Position numbers and translations under genes: made by a program. Below the pieces are notes generated by a model, which was given only the letters and a program-made list of their open reading frames with translations, made no database searches and was not told the DNA's origin. A DNA stretch of 53,546 nt from an uncultured Dietzia sp. (lineage in GTDB: Bacteria > Actinomycetota > Actinomycetes > Mycobacteriales > Mycobacteriaceae): assembly GCF_937873725.1 (NCBI RefSeq), contig NZ_CALMYY010000071.1:1-53546 (forward strand). The letters are read 5' to 3'. Of the stretch, positions 1 through 7,029 are shown one piece after another; position 1 is the first letter of the stretch; every line of letters begins with the position of its first letter.

Positions 1-578
1 CCCTCGACCAGCTCGGTCCGCCACGGCAGCTGCATGAACAGCTCGACGGGCGGGAACGGGATGTGGAGGAAGAATCCGATCGTGAGGTCGGGCCGCATCT
101 CCCGCAGCAGGCGGGGGACCAGCAGCAGCTGGTAGTCCTGCACCCAGATGGTGGCGTCGCGCGCGGCGGCCGCGGCGGTGGCCTCGGCGAACCGGGTGTT
201 GATCTCGCGGTAGGCGTTCCACCATTCGCGGTGGTATTCCGGCGGCACCACCACGTCGTGGAACAGCGGCCAGAGCGTCCCGTTGGAGAAGCCCTCGTAG
301 TACAGCTCCACGTCCTCGGCGGACAGGGCGACCGAGTGCAGGCGGATGCCGTCGGCGTCGAACGGCTCGGGGGCGGCGTCGGGGACGCCGGGCCAGCCCA
401 CCCACGCGCCGTGGTTGGCCTTGAGGATCGATTCGAGCGCGGTGACCAGGCCCCCGGGGCTGGCCTTCCAGTGCCCGGTCCCGTCCTTGCCGCGGACGAG
501 GTCCACGGGGAGACGATTGGCCACGACGACGAAGTCGGCACCCTCGTCGGGTGGCGCCTGGTCGGTCGTGCCCGTCAT
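1..578 (-). CDS. otsA: Trehalose-6-phosphate synthase, N-terminal part (cut by window edge)
   Basis: Makes trehalose-6-phosphate from a nucleotide-glucose donor and glucose-6-phosphate in the cytoplasm (GT20 family). The first 192 residues are visible; the rest runs off the left edge. Seen: [10 protein letters not shown] at about 17-26 with the N-terminal Arg/Pro donor-site motif, PGGLVTAL at about 41-48, GWPG near 63, a [15 protein letters not shown] stretch, the VQDYQL motif (family VHDYHL) near 148, and FFLHIPFPP near the cut end. This order is diagnostic of OtsA. The ATG at 578 was chosen because translation upstream runs into the preceding small gene, which ends 33 bases away; the two probably form one transcript. 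Trehalose is a compatible solute and, in mycolata, the carrier of mycolates. Confidence 0.95.
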   Translation of the reverse strand, partial: MTGTTDQAPPDEGADFVVVANRLPVDLVRGKDGTGHWKASPGGLVTALESILKANHGAWVGWPGVPDAAPEPFDADGIRLHSVALSAEDVELYYEGFSNGTLWPLFHDVVVPPEYHREWWNAYREINTRFAEATAAAAARDATIWVQDYQLLLVPRLLREMRPDLTIGFFLHIPFPPVELFMQLPWRTELVE

Positions 579-611
579 CCCGGTCCCCCTGTGCGGTCGC
601 GTGTCGCGCCG

Positions 612-800
612 CTACTCGTCGTCGGCGGGGTCGTGCTTCTCGGGGCCGATGCCGAGCATCTCGAGGAGCATGAGGCACTCGTCGGCGTCGGCGGCGTACG
701 AGGCCACGATCCGCTGGGCCTGGTACGCGGTCTCGTCGGCGACGGGCTCGAGGTTTACGTCGAGCTCGGGTTCTTTGCTTGCCGCGGCGGCGGATGCCAT
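612..800 (-). CDS. Small acidic conserved protein upstream of otsA (62 aa)
   Basis: Starts at an ATG preceded by a good ribosome site (GGAGG, 6 bases before the start, 'ggaggacacacATG'). A longer in-frame extension to 896 lacks such a site and is rejected. The product is acidic with one predicted helical stretch (YQAQRIVASYAADADECLMLL). It has no recognised domain and no membrane segment or signal peptide. Mycobacteria also carry a similarly short unknown gene beside otsA (Rv3489 next to Rv3490, from memory), so a link to trehalose synthesis is plausible but only inferred from position. Its leader contains 16-bp tandem repeats (817-859). Confidence 0.75.
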   Translation of the reverse strand: MASAAAASKEPELDVNLEPVADETAYQAQRIVASYAADADECLMLLEMLGIGPEKHDPADDE

Positions 801-816
801 GTGTGTCCTCCAGTGG

Positions 817-859
817 TCGGTTTCGGACCAGATCGGCTTCGGACCGGATCGGTATCGGG
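817..859. repeat. 16-bp tandem repeat in the leader of the otsA-upstream gene
   Basis: On the plus strand, TCGGTTTCGGACCAGA (817-832) is followed directly by TCGGCTTCGGACCGGA (833-848) and a partial third copy TCGGTATCGGG (849-859). It lies between the end of the exporter gene and the ribosome site of the minus-strand gene starting at 800. It is either a regulator-binding array or a slippage-derived repeat. Confidence 0.7.
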
Positions 860-902
860 CGTCGCGCCCGGGTGGGCCGCGGACATCCTGATCCATCCTA
901 CG

Positions 903-2285
903 TCACTGGTCGGCGGCGGCGGACCTGCGGAGATTTCGGGTGATCCACTCGCCAAAGACGATGCCGGCGGCCAGCGCGACCGCGATCGCCACCGCCTGGA
1001 ACATCAGCCCCAGGCCGATGCCGGTCTGGTCGCTGGTGAGCGCCGACAGGCCCCGGTAGACGGAGAGTCCCGGCAGCAGCGGGGTGATCCCGGCGATGGT
1101 CACCACGAGCGGCGGAACGGTCGCGATCCGGGCCAGGATGCCACCGACGAGGCCCATCGCGCAGGCCGCCAGCGCGGATCCCACCACCACGCCGAGCCCC
1201 GTCGCCGTGACGGCCTGGAAGATGAGCATCCCCACGGCGCCGACGGTCGCGGCGAGCCACGTGGCGCGAACCGTCGCGTAGCTCGCCACCGCGAAGCCGG
1301 CCGCCCCCACCCCCGCCGCGAGGACGGTCAGGTAGACGGGCGCGTTGCCGGAGATGGACGGATCGATCGGCGGGGTGGACAGGCCCAGTCGCTCGAACAC
1401 CGCGAGGGCGATCGTGATGCCGCCGAGGATCCCGCCGGTGAGGATCATCGTCTCCACGCCGCGGCCGGCGGAGGTCACCGGGAAGCCGGTGATGGCGTCC
1501 TCGATCGCGCCGACGAGGGTGAGTCCGGCGAGCAGCACGATGATCCCCGCCGCGACGAGCTGGGACGGTTGGATCTCGGTGAACCGGTCGGTCAACGCGA
1601 CGTACGCGGCCAGCGCCCACCCGGCGGCGATGAACCCGCCGGCCACCTGCTGGAAGAACGTCGGCAGACGATGCAGGTCGAGGTAACGGTTGGTGTACAT
1701 CAGCGCGAAGGTCGACACCATGGAGAGCAACCCCGCCAGGGGGCTGCCGCCCAGCTGGATGACCACCGCGCAGCCGAGCATCGCCCACCCCAGGACCGCG
1801 ACCCGGAACGAGTGCGGGTGGGGCGAGGCGATGATCTTCTCCACCTCGACGGTGGCCTGCTCGACGGTCAGCCGACGGCGCACGATGAGGTCGATCAGCC
1901 GGGCCACCCGGGTCATCCGGGTCATGTCGACCGTGCGGTAGTCCACGACCCGGATGACGGAGATGGGGGGTCGGCCGCGCCGGCGGTTCACCCCGATGGT
2001 CAGCGAGGTGAACGTGACCTCGACCGTGGCGCCCGGCAGGCCGAACGCGGCCGCGACGGACTCCGCCTGGGCGACGGTGTCCGCGGCGCCCTCGCCCGAG
2101 GAGAGCAGGATGCCGGCGATCTCCAACGCCAGGTTGAGGACGTCGGTGACGGCGGCGTCGTCGTCGAGGTCGACCGGGGCCATGGGGGACAGCGGCGGCT
2201 CGACCGCCAGATCCATCGTGGACTTGCGTACGCCCAGCCACGCCAGGGGGCGGGTGAGCGGTGTCGGCACGTCGCGGTTCTCCAC
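903..2285 (-). CDS. Threonine/serine exporter family protein (ThrE/YjjP-YjjB fusion)
   Basis: Integral membrane protein of about 460 residues, the usual length for ThrE-type exporters, which carry both halves of the family in one chain. The N-terminal soluble ThrE-1-type domain (about 25-140: SSGEGAADTVAQAE, then TSLTIGVNRR) is followed by about ten hydrophobic segments, with the YjjB-like half from about 285 on. It would export threonine or serine, perhaps small peptides, across the plasma membrane. Start choice: an open frame continues upstream through tRNA-Thr, so it cannot all be coding. The GTG at 2285 lies exactly 7 bases after a TACGGT hexamer (2298-2293), the leaderless pattern seen throughout the window. 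Substrate is inferred from family only. Confidence 0.85.
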   Translation of the reverse strand: MENRDVPTPLTRPLAWLGVRKSTMDLAVEPPLSPMAPVDLDDDAAVTDVLNLALEIAGILLSSGEGAADTVAQAESVAAAFGLPGATVEVTFTSLTIGVNRRRGRPPISVIRVVDYRTVDMTRMTRVARLIDLIVRRRLTVEQATVEVEKIIASPHPHSFRVAVLGWAMLGCAVVIQLGGSPLAGLLSMVSTFALMYTNRYLDLHRLPTFFQQVAGGFIAAGWALAAYVALTDRFTEIQPSQLVAAGIIVLLAGLTLVGAIEDAITGFPVTSAGRGVETMILTGGILGGITIALAVFERLGLSTPPIDPSISGNAPVYLTVLAAGVGAAGFAVASYATVRATWLAATVGAVGMLIFQAVTATGLGVVVGSALAACAMGLVGGILARIATVPPLVVTIAGITPLLPGLSVYRGLSALTSDQTGIGLGLMFQAVAIAVALAAGIVFGEWITRNLRRSAAADQ

Positions 2286-2324
2286 GGTGCACACCGTAGT
2301 CACGAGCGCGGCGGGAGGCCCGGT

Positions 2325-2330
2325 TAGGAT
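2325..2330 (+). promoter_or_regulatory. Putative -10 box (TAGGAT) for tRNA-Thr
   Basis: TAGGAT about 31 bases upstream of the mature tRNA 5' end. It sits back to back with the leaderless exporter promoter on the other strand. Confidence 0.4.
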
Positions 2331-2361
2331 GTGAGCCGGACCCCGGCCGCGCCGGGGCCGT

Positions 2362-2434
2362 GCTGGAGTGGCGCAATTGGTAGCGCACCCGACTTGTAAT
2401 CGGGCGGTTGAGGGTTCAAGTCCCTTCTCCAGCT
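2362..2434 (+). tRNA. tRNA-Thr (anticodon TGT)
   Basis: A full cloverleaf can be drawn. The acceptor stem GCTGGAG pairs with CTCCAGC (2427-2433). The anticodon stem CCCGA/TCGGG encloses loop CTTGTAA with anticodon TGT (2395-2397). The T-loop GGTTCAAGT is present. The 3' CCA is not encoded. Confidence 0.95.
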
Positions 2435-2469
2435 CACGTGGGCCGACCGGGGGATGGGACCGGCGCGGC

Positions 2470-2742
2470 TCAGTCCGAGGAGAGCCGACCGAGCGCCGAC
2501 CATGCCGCCTCGAGGCGGCCGACCGCCGTCCGCAGCGCGTCCTCCGCGGCCTCGAGGTCCCCGACGGTGGCCGCGAGCGACTCGGAGACCGACCACGGGC
2601 TTCCGGCATCCACCCTCAGCGCATCGCCGTCCCAGGTCTCGCAGGCCACGCGGAGGACGGCGAGCTCGTCGGCGAGAGACCGGACCGTTCCCGTCAGTCG
2701 GCCGACCCTGGGATAGGCGTCCTGGGGTCGGATCGGTTCCAT
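2470..2742 (-). CDS. Hypothetical helical protein (90 aa)
   Basis: The ATG at 2742 has a strong ribosome site (AAGGAGG, 5 bases upstream). An in-frame ATG further upstream at 2766 would contain that site and is rejected. The sequence is rich in Ala, Leu, Glu and Arg with heptad-like spacing (LADELAVL, AATVGDLEAAEDALRTA), suggesting a helical hairpin or coiled coil. There is no signal peptide and no family I recognise. It is divergent from the SnoaL-like pair at 2842. The length and helical character recall WXG100-type small helical proteins, but I see no convincing WXG turn, so no function is assigned. Confidence 0.6.
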   Translation of the reverse strand: MEPIRPQDAYPRVGRLTGTVRSLADELAVLRVACETWDGDALRVDAGSPWSVSESLAATVGDLEAAEDALRTAVGRLEAAWSALGRLSSD

Positions 2743-2743
2743 G

Positions 2744-2840
2744 GGGCCTCCTTGTCGGCAGGACATGTCAGGGCCGTGGAGTTACCGGTTGTTTTGTATG
2801 AGTAAGGTGTTCTCACCGATCGGCGATGTCAAGGAGGCCC
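2744..2840. repeat. Inverted repeat made of the two divergent ribosome-site regions
   Basis: GGGCCTCCTTG (2744-2754) and its exact complement CAAGGAGGCCC (2830-2840) flank the divergent promoter region. Each arm is the ribosome site of the gene it faces. Identity continues across both start codons (CCCcATGGAAcCG versus CCCtGTGGAAACG). Confidence 0.75.
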
Positions 2841-2841
2841 T

Positions 2842-3219
2842 GTGGAAACGGAGAGATCCGACGTGGACATCGCCACGGCGTGGCAGGCGGCGGTGGTCGC
2901 GGGCGATGTGGAGGCCGCCATCGCGCTGTCCTCGCCCACGATCGTCTACACCACAGGGGACATCCGGCGGTACGAGGGTCACGATGGAATCCGCGACATC
3001 GTCAGTGACCTCGAGAGGCTGTCCGGCTTCCTCACGGTCACCGTCCTGGACACCGTCGAGAAGCCGGGCGTCGTGGCGCTCCGGCGGTTCGAGCAGTACA
3101 TCCTGCCGGCCGGCAGTGTCGAGATCACGGGCTGCTCCTTCGTCGAGGTGGAGGACGGGGTGGTCACGCGGTGGGCGGACTACAAGAGCATGGGTGTGCT
3201 CGATGACCTCGTCGGCTAG
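2842..3219 (+). CDS. SnoaL-like / NTF2-fold protein (125 aa)
   Basis: Small alpha+beta protein of the NTF2-like superfamily, which includes SnoaL cyclases, limonene-epoxide hydrolases and ketosteroid isomerases. The pattern is typical: an N-terminal helix (IATAWQAAVVAGDVEAAIALSS), then YEGHDGIRDIV and the final strand pair VEVEDGVVTRWADYKSM. Starts at GTG 2842 with AAGGAGG 5 bases upstream. It is followed 15 bases later by a clear paralogue, so the two are likely co-transcribed and may form a heterodimer. The enzymatic role cannot be told from sequence; many relatives act on polyketide, steroid or terpenoid-like substrates. Confidence 0.75.
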   Translation: METERSDVDIATAWQAAVVAGDVEAAIALSSPTIVYTTGDIRRYEGHDGIRDIVSDLERLSGFLTVTVLDTVEKPGVVALRRFEQYILPAGSVEITGCSFVEVEDGVVTRWADYKSMGVLDDLVG

Positions 3220-3234
3220 GAGAGGGGATCACTG

Positions 3235-3627
3235 ATGAGTGACGCACAGGCGACGGACGGTGCTCCCGGCGAGGTGGCGAGGGCCCTGGTGGAGGCGGTG
3301 TTCCGGGACGACCACGCCGCGGCGGTCTCGTTCTGCACCCCGGATCTCGTCCTCCGGATCGAGGGGATCCAGGAGGTCCGGGGGCACGAGGGGTTGCGCC
3401 ACCTCATGGAGTTCAACGCCGAGGTCTCGACCGACGTCCACGTGACGATCCATCACGTGCTCGGCTCGGGCGACACCGCGGCGCTCAACAGGACGACCTT
3501 CCTCACCATCGGCGGGACCCACGTGGCCCTCGAGGTGGGTGCCTTCTTCACGATGCGCGACGGGCTGGTCGCCGAATGGACCGACTATCAGGACATGCGC
3601 GCCGTGACGCGCGCCCTGGGGCACTGA
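3235..3627 (+). CDS. SnoaL-like / NTF2-fold protein (130 aa), paralogue of the preceding gene
   Basis: Same architecture as its neighbour: ALVEAVFRDDHAAAVSFCTPDLVLRIEG, then VRGHEGLRHLMEF, then FFTMRDGLVAEWTDYQDMRA. The C-terminal strand (DGLVAEWTDYQDM) lines up with DGVVTRWADYKSM of the first copy, which indicates tandem duplication with divergence. ATG 3235 has AGGAGAGG about 7-14 bases upstream. Cytoplasmic; function not determined. Confidence 0.75.
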   Translation: MSDAQATDGAPGEVARALVEAVFRDDHAAAVSFCTPDLVLRIEGIQEVRGHEGLRHLMEFNAEVSTDVHVTIHHVLGSGDTAALNRTTFLTIGGTHVALEVGAFFTMRDGLVAEWTDYQDMRAVTRALGH

Positions 3628-3631
3628 GCCC

Positions 3632-3647
3632 GCGGTCACGGGACCGC
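3632..3647. terminator. Weak hairpin between convergent genes
   Basis: GCGGTC-acgg-GACCGC hairpin in the 30-base gap between the SnoaL-like pair and the HIT gene. There is no T tract. Confidence 0.3.
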
Positions 3648-3657
3648 CCCGCCGGGG

Positions 3658-4086
3658 TCACCCCTCGGGGACGAACTGCCCGTAGCCGAGTTCGCGGAGC
3701 GACCGACGGAGGGTGTCGGCAGCCGAGTCGAACGCCTCGGAGGGGACGTCGGGATCGGCCAGCGCCAGGTCGAAGCCGGACATGTCGTTGGCGGGGAAGA
3801 CGTGGATGTGGGTGTGGGGCACCTCGAAGCCGGCGATGAGGTAGCCGGCGCGTGCCGCCCCGAATCCCTCGAGGACGGCCTTGCCCACCGCCTGCGCCAC
3901 CTCGTTGATCCTGGCCAACAACGCCGGTTCGAGGTCCGTCCAGCGGTCGACCTCCTTGCGCGGGACGACCAGGGTGTGCCCGGCGGCGACGGGGGCGATC
4001 GTGAGGAACGCCACCACGTCGGGGTCTTCCCACACGAACCGGCCCGGCAGTTCCCCGGCGATGATCTTGCTGAATACCGTCGACAT
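3658..4086 (-). CDS. HIT-family nucleotide hydrolase/transferase
   Basis: Histidine-triad protein of 142 residues, a normal length. The active-site triad HTHIHVFP is at residues 91-98 and the upstream GHTLVVPR at 36-43. These enzymes cleave nucleoside phosphoramidates, adenylates or dinucleoside polyphosphates in the cytoplasm; the specific substrate is unknown. ATG 4086 is exactly 6 bases after TAGTCT (4098-4093), a leaderless start. It is divergent from the TetR-type regulator at 4214. Confidence 0.9.
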   Translation of the reverse strand: MSTVFSKIIAGELPGRFVWEDPDVVAFLTIAPVAAGHTLVVPRKEVDRWTDLEPALLARINEVAQAVGKAVLEGFGAARAGYLIAGFEVPHTHIHVFPANDMSGFDLALADPDVPSEAFDSAADTLRRSLRELGYGQFVPEG

Positions 4087-4213
4087 GCCCGCAGACTACG
4101 GGGTCGCGGCCGAGGCTTCCGACGGTTGCGCGCAGAGACGTGTTGTAATGAAGAACGGGCCTCCCGACGGCGTGCGGCACTTGGGCCCCCACGGGAGGCG
4201 AAGGAGTAGCAAC

Positions 4214-4924
4214 ATGGTCGAGGTATCACTGCCGACGGCTGGGGGCGCGGTGAAGAAGAAGGCCTATCACCACGGGGACCTCCGGAACGCGATCATCCAG
4301 GAGGCCACGGCCAGGGCCCGCGCCCTGGGTGAGAAGGCCATCGTCCTGCGGGAGATCGCCCCGGTGATAGGGGTGTCCGCCACCGCCGCCTACCGGCACT
4401 TCGCCAGCCGGCAGAAGCTCGTGGAGGAGGTCTCCGCACGCGGTTACCTCGAGATGCGCGAGCGCGTGACGCTGCCGGCGGTATCCGGTTCGGACGCCGA
4501 CCCCCGCCTCGGCGCGTACCTGGACATGCGGAACGCGGCCATCGCGATGGTGCGGTTCGCGGTCGACGAGCCGGCGTGGGCGCGCATGATGATGGAGACG
4601 GTGGGTGAGCCGGGTCCGGTCGCGGCCGCCGTCGAGCAGGTCCAGGATGTGATGCAGGGCCTCGTCAACCGGGGGATCGCCGCCGGGACGTTCAAGCCCG
4701 GCGTGGAGGTGAGGGATGAGCGCGTCCTGTGGGCGGGGATCGACGGCCTCGCCTGCCACGCGATGTTCGGGATCGCTCCGATGGACACCCCGGAGGCGGA
4801 CGACGTCACCGCGCGCACGATCGACCTCTGCCTGACGGACATGCTCACGGAGGAGGGCCTGCGCGCCCGCGACGCGGCGGCCCTGCCGAACCGCGTCGCC
4901 ACCGCGGTGCCCCGTAGCTCGTAG
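4214..4924 (+). CDS. TetR/AcrR-family transcriptional regulator
   Basis: 236 residues. The N-terminal helix-turn-helix region (about 16-72) starts with KKKAYHHGDLRNAIIQ and has recognition-helix motif VSATAAYRHFASRQKLVEEV. The C-terminal ligand-binding domain (about 90-220) resembles the WHG type (DEPAWARMMMETVG). The ATG at 4214 has AAGGAG 7 bases upstream, so it is leadered, unlike its neighbours. M. tuberculosis has a TetR gene (Rv0775) in a comparable place near purD, from memory. Its target is unknown; the divergent HIT gene or its own promoter are candidates by position. Confidence 0.85.
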   Translation: MVEVSLPTAGGAVKKKAYHHGDLRNAIIQEATARARALGEKAIVLREIAPVIGVSATAAYRHFASRQKLVEEVSARGYLEMRERVTLPAVSGSDADPRLGAYLDMRNAAIAMVRFAVDEPAWARMMMETVGEPGPVAAAVEQVQDVMQGLVNRGIAAGTFKPGVEVRDERVLWAGIDGLACHAMFGIAPMDTPEADDVTARTIDLCLTDMLTEEGLRARDAAALPNRVATAVPRSS

Positions 4925-4990
4925 CCGTCGCCCGGGCGCCACGGCCGGGCCTGGTGGGTCCGGCGGGGCGGCGCGACTAGTCTGGGCACC

Positions 4991-6247
4991 GTGCGCATTC
5001 TCGTGATCGGTTCCGGTGCCCGTGAGCACGCCCTACTCGTCTCCCTCGCCGCGGACCCCGCGGTGACGGAACTCCACGCCGCCCCGGGCAACCCCGGCAT
5101 GGTCCAGGCCAGGTGTCACGACGCCGCCGTCACCGACCCGGCGGCTGTCACCGAGCTGGCCCGCAAGCTCGCCGTGGACCTCGTGGTGATCGGTCCCGAG
5201 GTCCCGCTGGTCGCGGGGGTGGGCGATGCGGTCCGCGCCGCCGGGATCCCGGTCTTCGGCCCCAACGCGGAGGCCGCCCGCATCGAGGGGTCCAAGGCGT
5301 TCGCCAAGGACGTCATGGCCGCGGCCGGGGTGCGGACGGCGCGCGCCGAGATCGTGGACTCGCCCGCCGACCTCGACGACGCGCTGGAGCGCTTCGGGCC
5401 CACCTGGGTGGTCAAGGACGACGGCCTGGCGGCGGGCAAGGGAGTCGTGGTGACCCCGGACCGGGCGGCCGCGCGCGCCCACGCCCTCGCCTGTCTCGAC
5501 GACGGGCACCCGGTCCTGCTCGAGTCGTTCCTCGACGGGCCAGAGGTCTCACTGTTCTGCCTGGTCGACGGCGAGACCGTGGTCCCGCTCCTGCCCGCCC
5601 AGGACCACAAGCGGGTCGGCGAGGGCGACCGCGGCCCCAACACCGGCGGGATGGGCGCCTACACCCCGCTGCCCTGGCTTCCCGAGGGGATGGTCGAGCG
5701 GATCGTCGCCGAGGTGTGTGAGCCGGTCGCCCGCGAGATGGTCGCGCGCGGGTGTGGCTTCTCCGGTCTCCTGTACGCCGGGTTGGCGATCACCACGGAG
5801 GGGCCCGAGGTCGTGGAGTTCAACTGCCGTTTCGGTGATCCGGAGACCCAGGCCGTCCTCGCGCTGCTCGAGTCGCCGCTGGGTGAGACGCTCAACGCGG
5901 TGGCCACCGGCCACCTGGCCGAGCTCCCGCCGCTGGTGTGGCGCGACGGGGCGGCCGTGACGGTGGTGTTGGCCGCCGAGAACTACCCCTCGTCCCCGCG
6001 CCGCGGTGACCTCATCGAGGGCGCCGAGCAGCCGGGGGTGTTCCACGCGGGCACCGCCAGGGACGCCGAGGGGAGACTGGTCTCGGCCGGGGGTCGCGTC
6101 CTCTCCGTGGTCGGCACGGGCGCGGATCTCGCGGCCGCACGCGCGGAGGCGTACCGGATCCTGTCCGGCATCGAGCTGGGCGGTGGGCATTTCCGCCGAG
6201 ACATCGGCCAGGCCGCCGAAGAGGGGCGCATCGCCGTCCCGGGCTGA
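4991..6247 (+). CDS. purD: Phosphoribosylamine-glycine ligase (GAR synthetase)
   Basis: ATP-grasp enzyme for step 2 of de novo IMP synthesis: phosphoribosylamine + glycine + ATP gives glycinamide ribonucleotide. 418 residues, full length. Seen: GSGAREHAL at 7-15, GPEVPLVAG near 68-76, the glycine-rich ATP loop [11 protein letters not shown] at 144-154, [20 protein letters not shown] and [14 protein letters not shown] 4991 follows TAGTCT (4978-4983) by exactly 7 bases, so it is transcribed without a leader. It is convergent with idi; no strong terminator is visible between them. Confidence 0.97.
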   Translation: MRILVIGSGAREHALLVSLAADPAVTELHAAPGNPGMVQARCHDAAVTDPAAVTELARKLAVDLVVIGPEVPLVAGVGDAVRAAGIPVFGPNAEAARIEGSKAFAKDVMAAAGVRTARAEIVDSPADLDDALERFGPTWVVKDDGLAAGKGVVVTPDRAAARAHALACLDDGHPVLLESFLDGPEVSLFCLVDGETVVPLLPAQDHKRVGEGDRGPNTGGMGAYTPLPWLPEGMVERIVAEVCEPVAREMVARGCGFSGLLYAGLAITTEGPEVVEFNCRFGDPETQAVLALLESPLGETLNAVATGHLAELPPLVWRDGAAVTVVLAAENYPSSPRRGDLIEGAEQPGVFHAGTARDAEGRLVSAGGRVLSVVGTGADLAAARAEAYRILSGIELGGGHFRRDIGQAAEEGRIAVPG

Positions 6248-6311
6248 CCGGCACGGGGCTGAGGGGAGCAGGGCTGAGCGGCGCGCACCCGTCCCGGCTT
6301 ATGCTGCCGGA

Positions 6312-6365
6312 ATGGACCAGAGAGGGCGCGCGACACGGCCGGATCCGGGCAAAGCCCCAGCGTAA
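6312..6365 (+). CDS. Possible leaderless 17-codon peptide
   Basis: ATG 6312 lies 6 bases after TATGCT (6300-6305), the same geometry as the leaderless genes around it, and opens a 17-residue basic, Pro/Arg-containing frame ending in TAA. It lies in the purD-idi convergent gap and would read toward the 3' end of idi, so an antisense RNA role is equally possible. No homology can be assessed at this length. Confidence 0.25.
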   Translation: MDQRGRATRPDPGKAPA

Positions 6366-6395
6366 GCGGAGGGGCGGAGGGGGGCGGAGGGGGGC

Positions 6396-6971
6396 TCAAC
6401 GGGCGTAGAGGTCCATCCGCGGCACCTGCGCGACCAGCCACGGGCTGAACGCGAACGGGGTCGCGTCGACCGCCGTGCGGACGTCCTCCGGCCTGGCCCA
6501 GTGGTAGGCGCAGACCTCGTCGGGCCGCGGCGCCAGGTCGGCGCGGATCCGGGCGGTGAACACGGGGCAGATCTCGTTCTCGACGATGCCGGAGTCGTCG
6601 ACCGCCCGGTAGCGGAAGTCCGGGACCGCGGGCTCGATCGAGTCGACGCGGGTCCCCAGTTCACGCTCGGCCCGCCGCACGATCGCCTCGACCGGGTCCT
6701 CGCCCGGCCCGGGGTGCCCGCAGAAGGAGTTGGTCCACACGCCGGCCCAGGTGCGCTTGTCCAGCGCGCGGCGGGTCAGCAAGACCCGGCCCTCGTCGTC
6801 GACGACGTGACACGAGAACGCCAGGTGCAGCGGGGTGTCCGTCGTGTGGACGGTCGCCTTGTCCGCGGTTCCGATCGGCCGTCCGTCCTCGTCGAGGAGC
6901 ACGACGGACTCGGTGGCGGGGGCGAGCCGGGCGGCGGGGTCGGGGTGGGGGGCGGCGTCGGAGGAGGGCAT
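6396..6971 (-). CDS. idi: Isopentenyl-diphosphate delta-isomerase, type I
   Basis: Interconverts isopentenyl diphosphate and dimethylallyl diphosphate, the building blocks of menaquinone, carotenoids and polyprenyl carriers. 191 residues with the Nudix-like fold. The catalytic Cys is in TNSFCGHP (Cys84), the Nudix-derived helix is EAIVRRAERELG, the acidic catalytic motif is IVENEICPVF, and WARPEDV and FSPWLV are near the C terminus. ATG 6971 is 7 bases after TAGGCT (6984-6979), so leaderless; an in-frame ATG at 6989 would contain that promoter and is rejected. Monocistronic and convergent with purD. Confidence 0.95.
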   Translation of the reverse strand: MPSSDAAPHPDPAARLAPATESVVLLDEDGRPIGTADKATVHTTDTPLHLAFSCHVVDDEGRVLLTRRALDKRTWAGVWTNSFCGHPGPGEDPVEAIVRRAERELGTRVDSIEPAVPDFRYRAVDDSGIVENEICPVFTARIRADLAPRPDEVCAYHWARPEDVRTAVDATPFAFSPWLVAQVPRMDLYAR

Positions 6972-7029
6972 GCCGCCCAGCCTAGGCATTCCGGGCCGGC
7001 GCGGCGTCCCGCCGGGGCGGCCCCCGCGG

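Noticed and set aside
63..2327. A 754-codon open frame on the plus strand
   Set aside because: It is antisense to otsA, the small acidic gene and the exporter, has strongly skewed Gly/Arg/His composition and no ribosome site. Codon-position GC artefact.
2286..2609. Extending the exporter gene upstream to 2609
   Set aside because: The extension would run through tRNA-Thr (2362-2434) and across the TACGGT promoter. The GTG at 2285 fits the leaderless pattern.
2470..2766. WXG100/ESX-type secreted protein
   Set aside because: Length and helicity are suggestive, but no central WXG turn or partner gene of the family is evident, so it is left as hypothetical.
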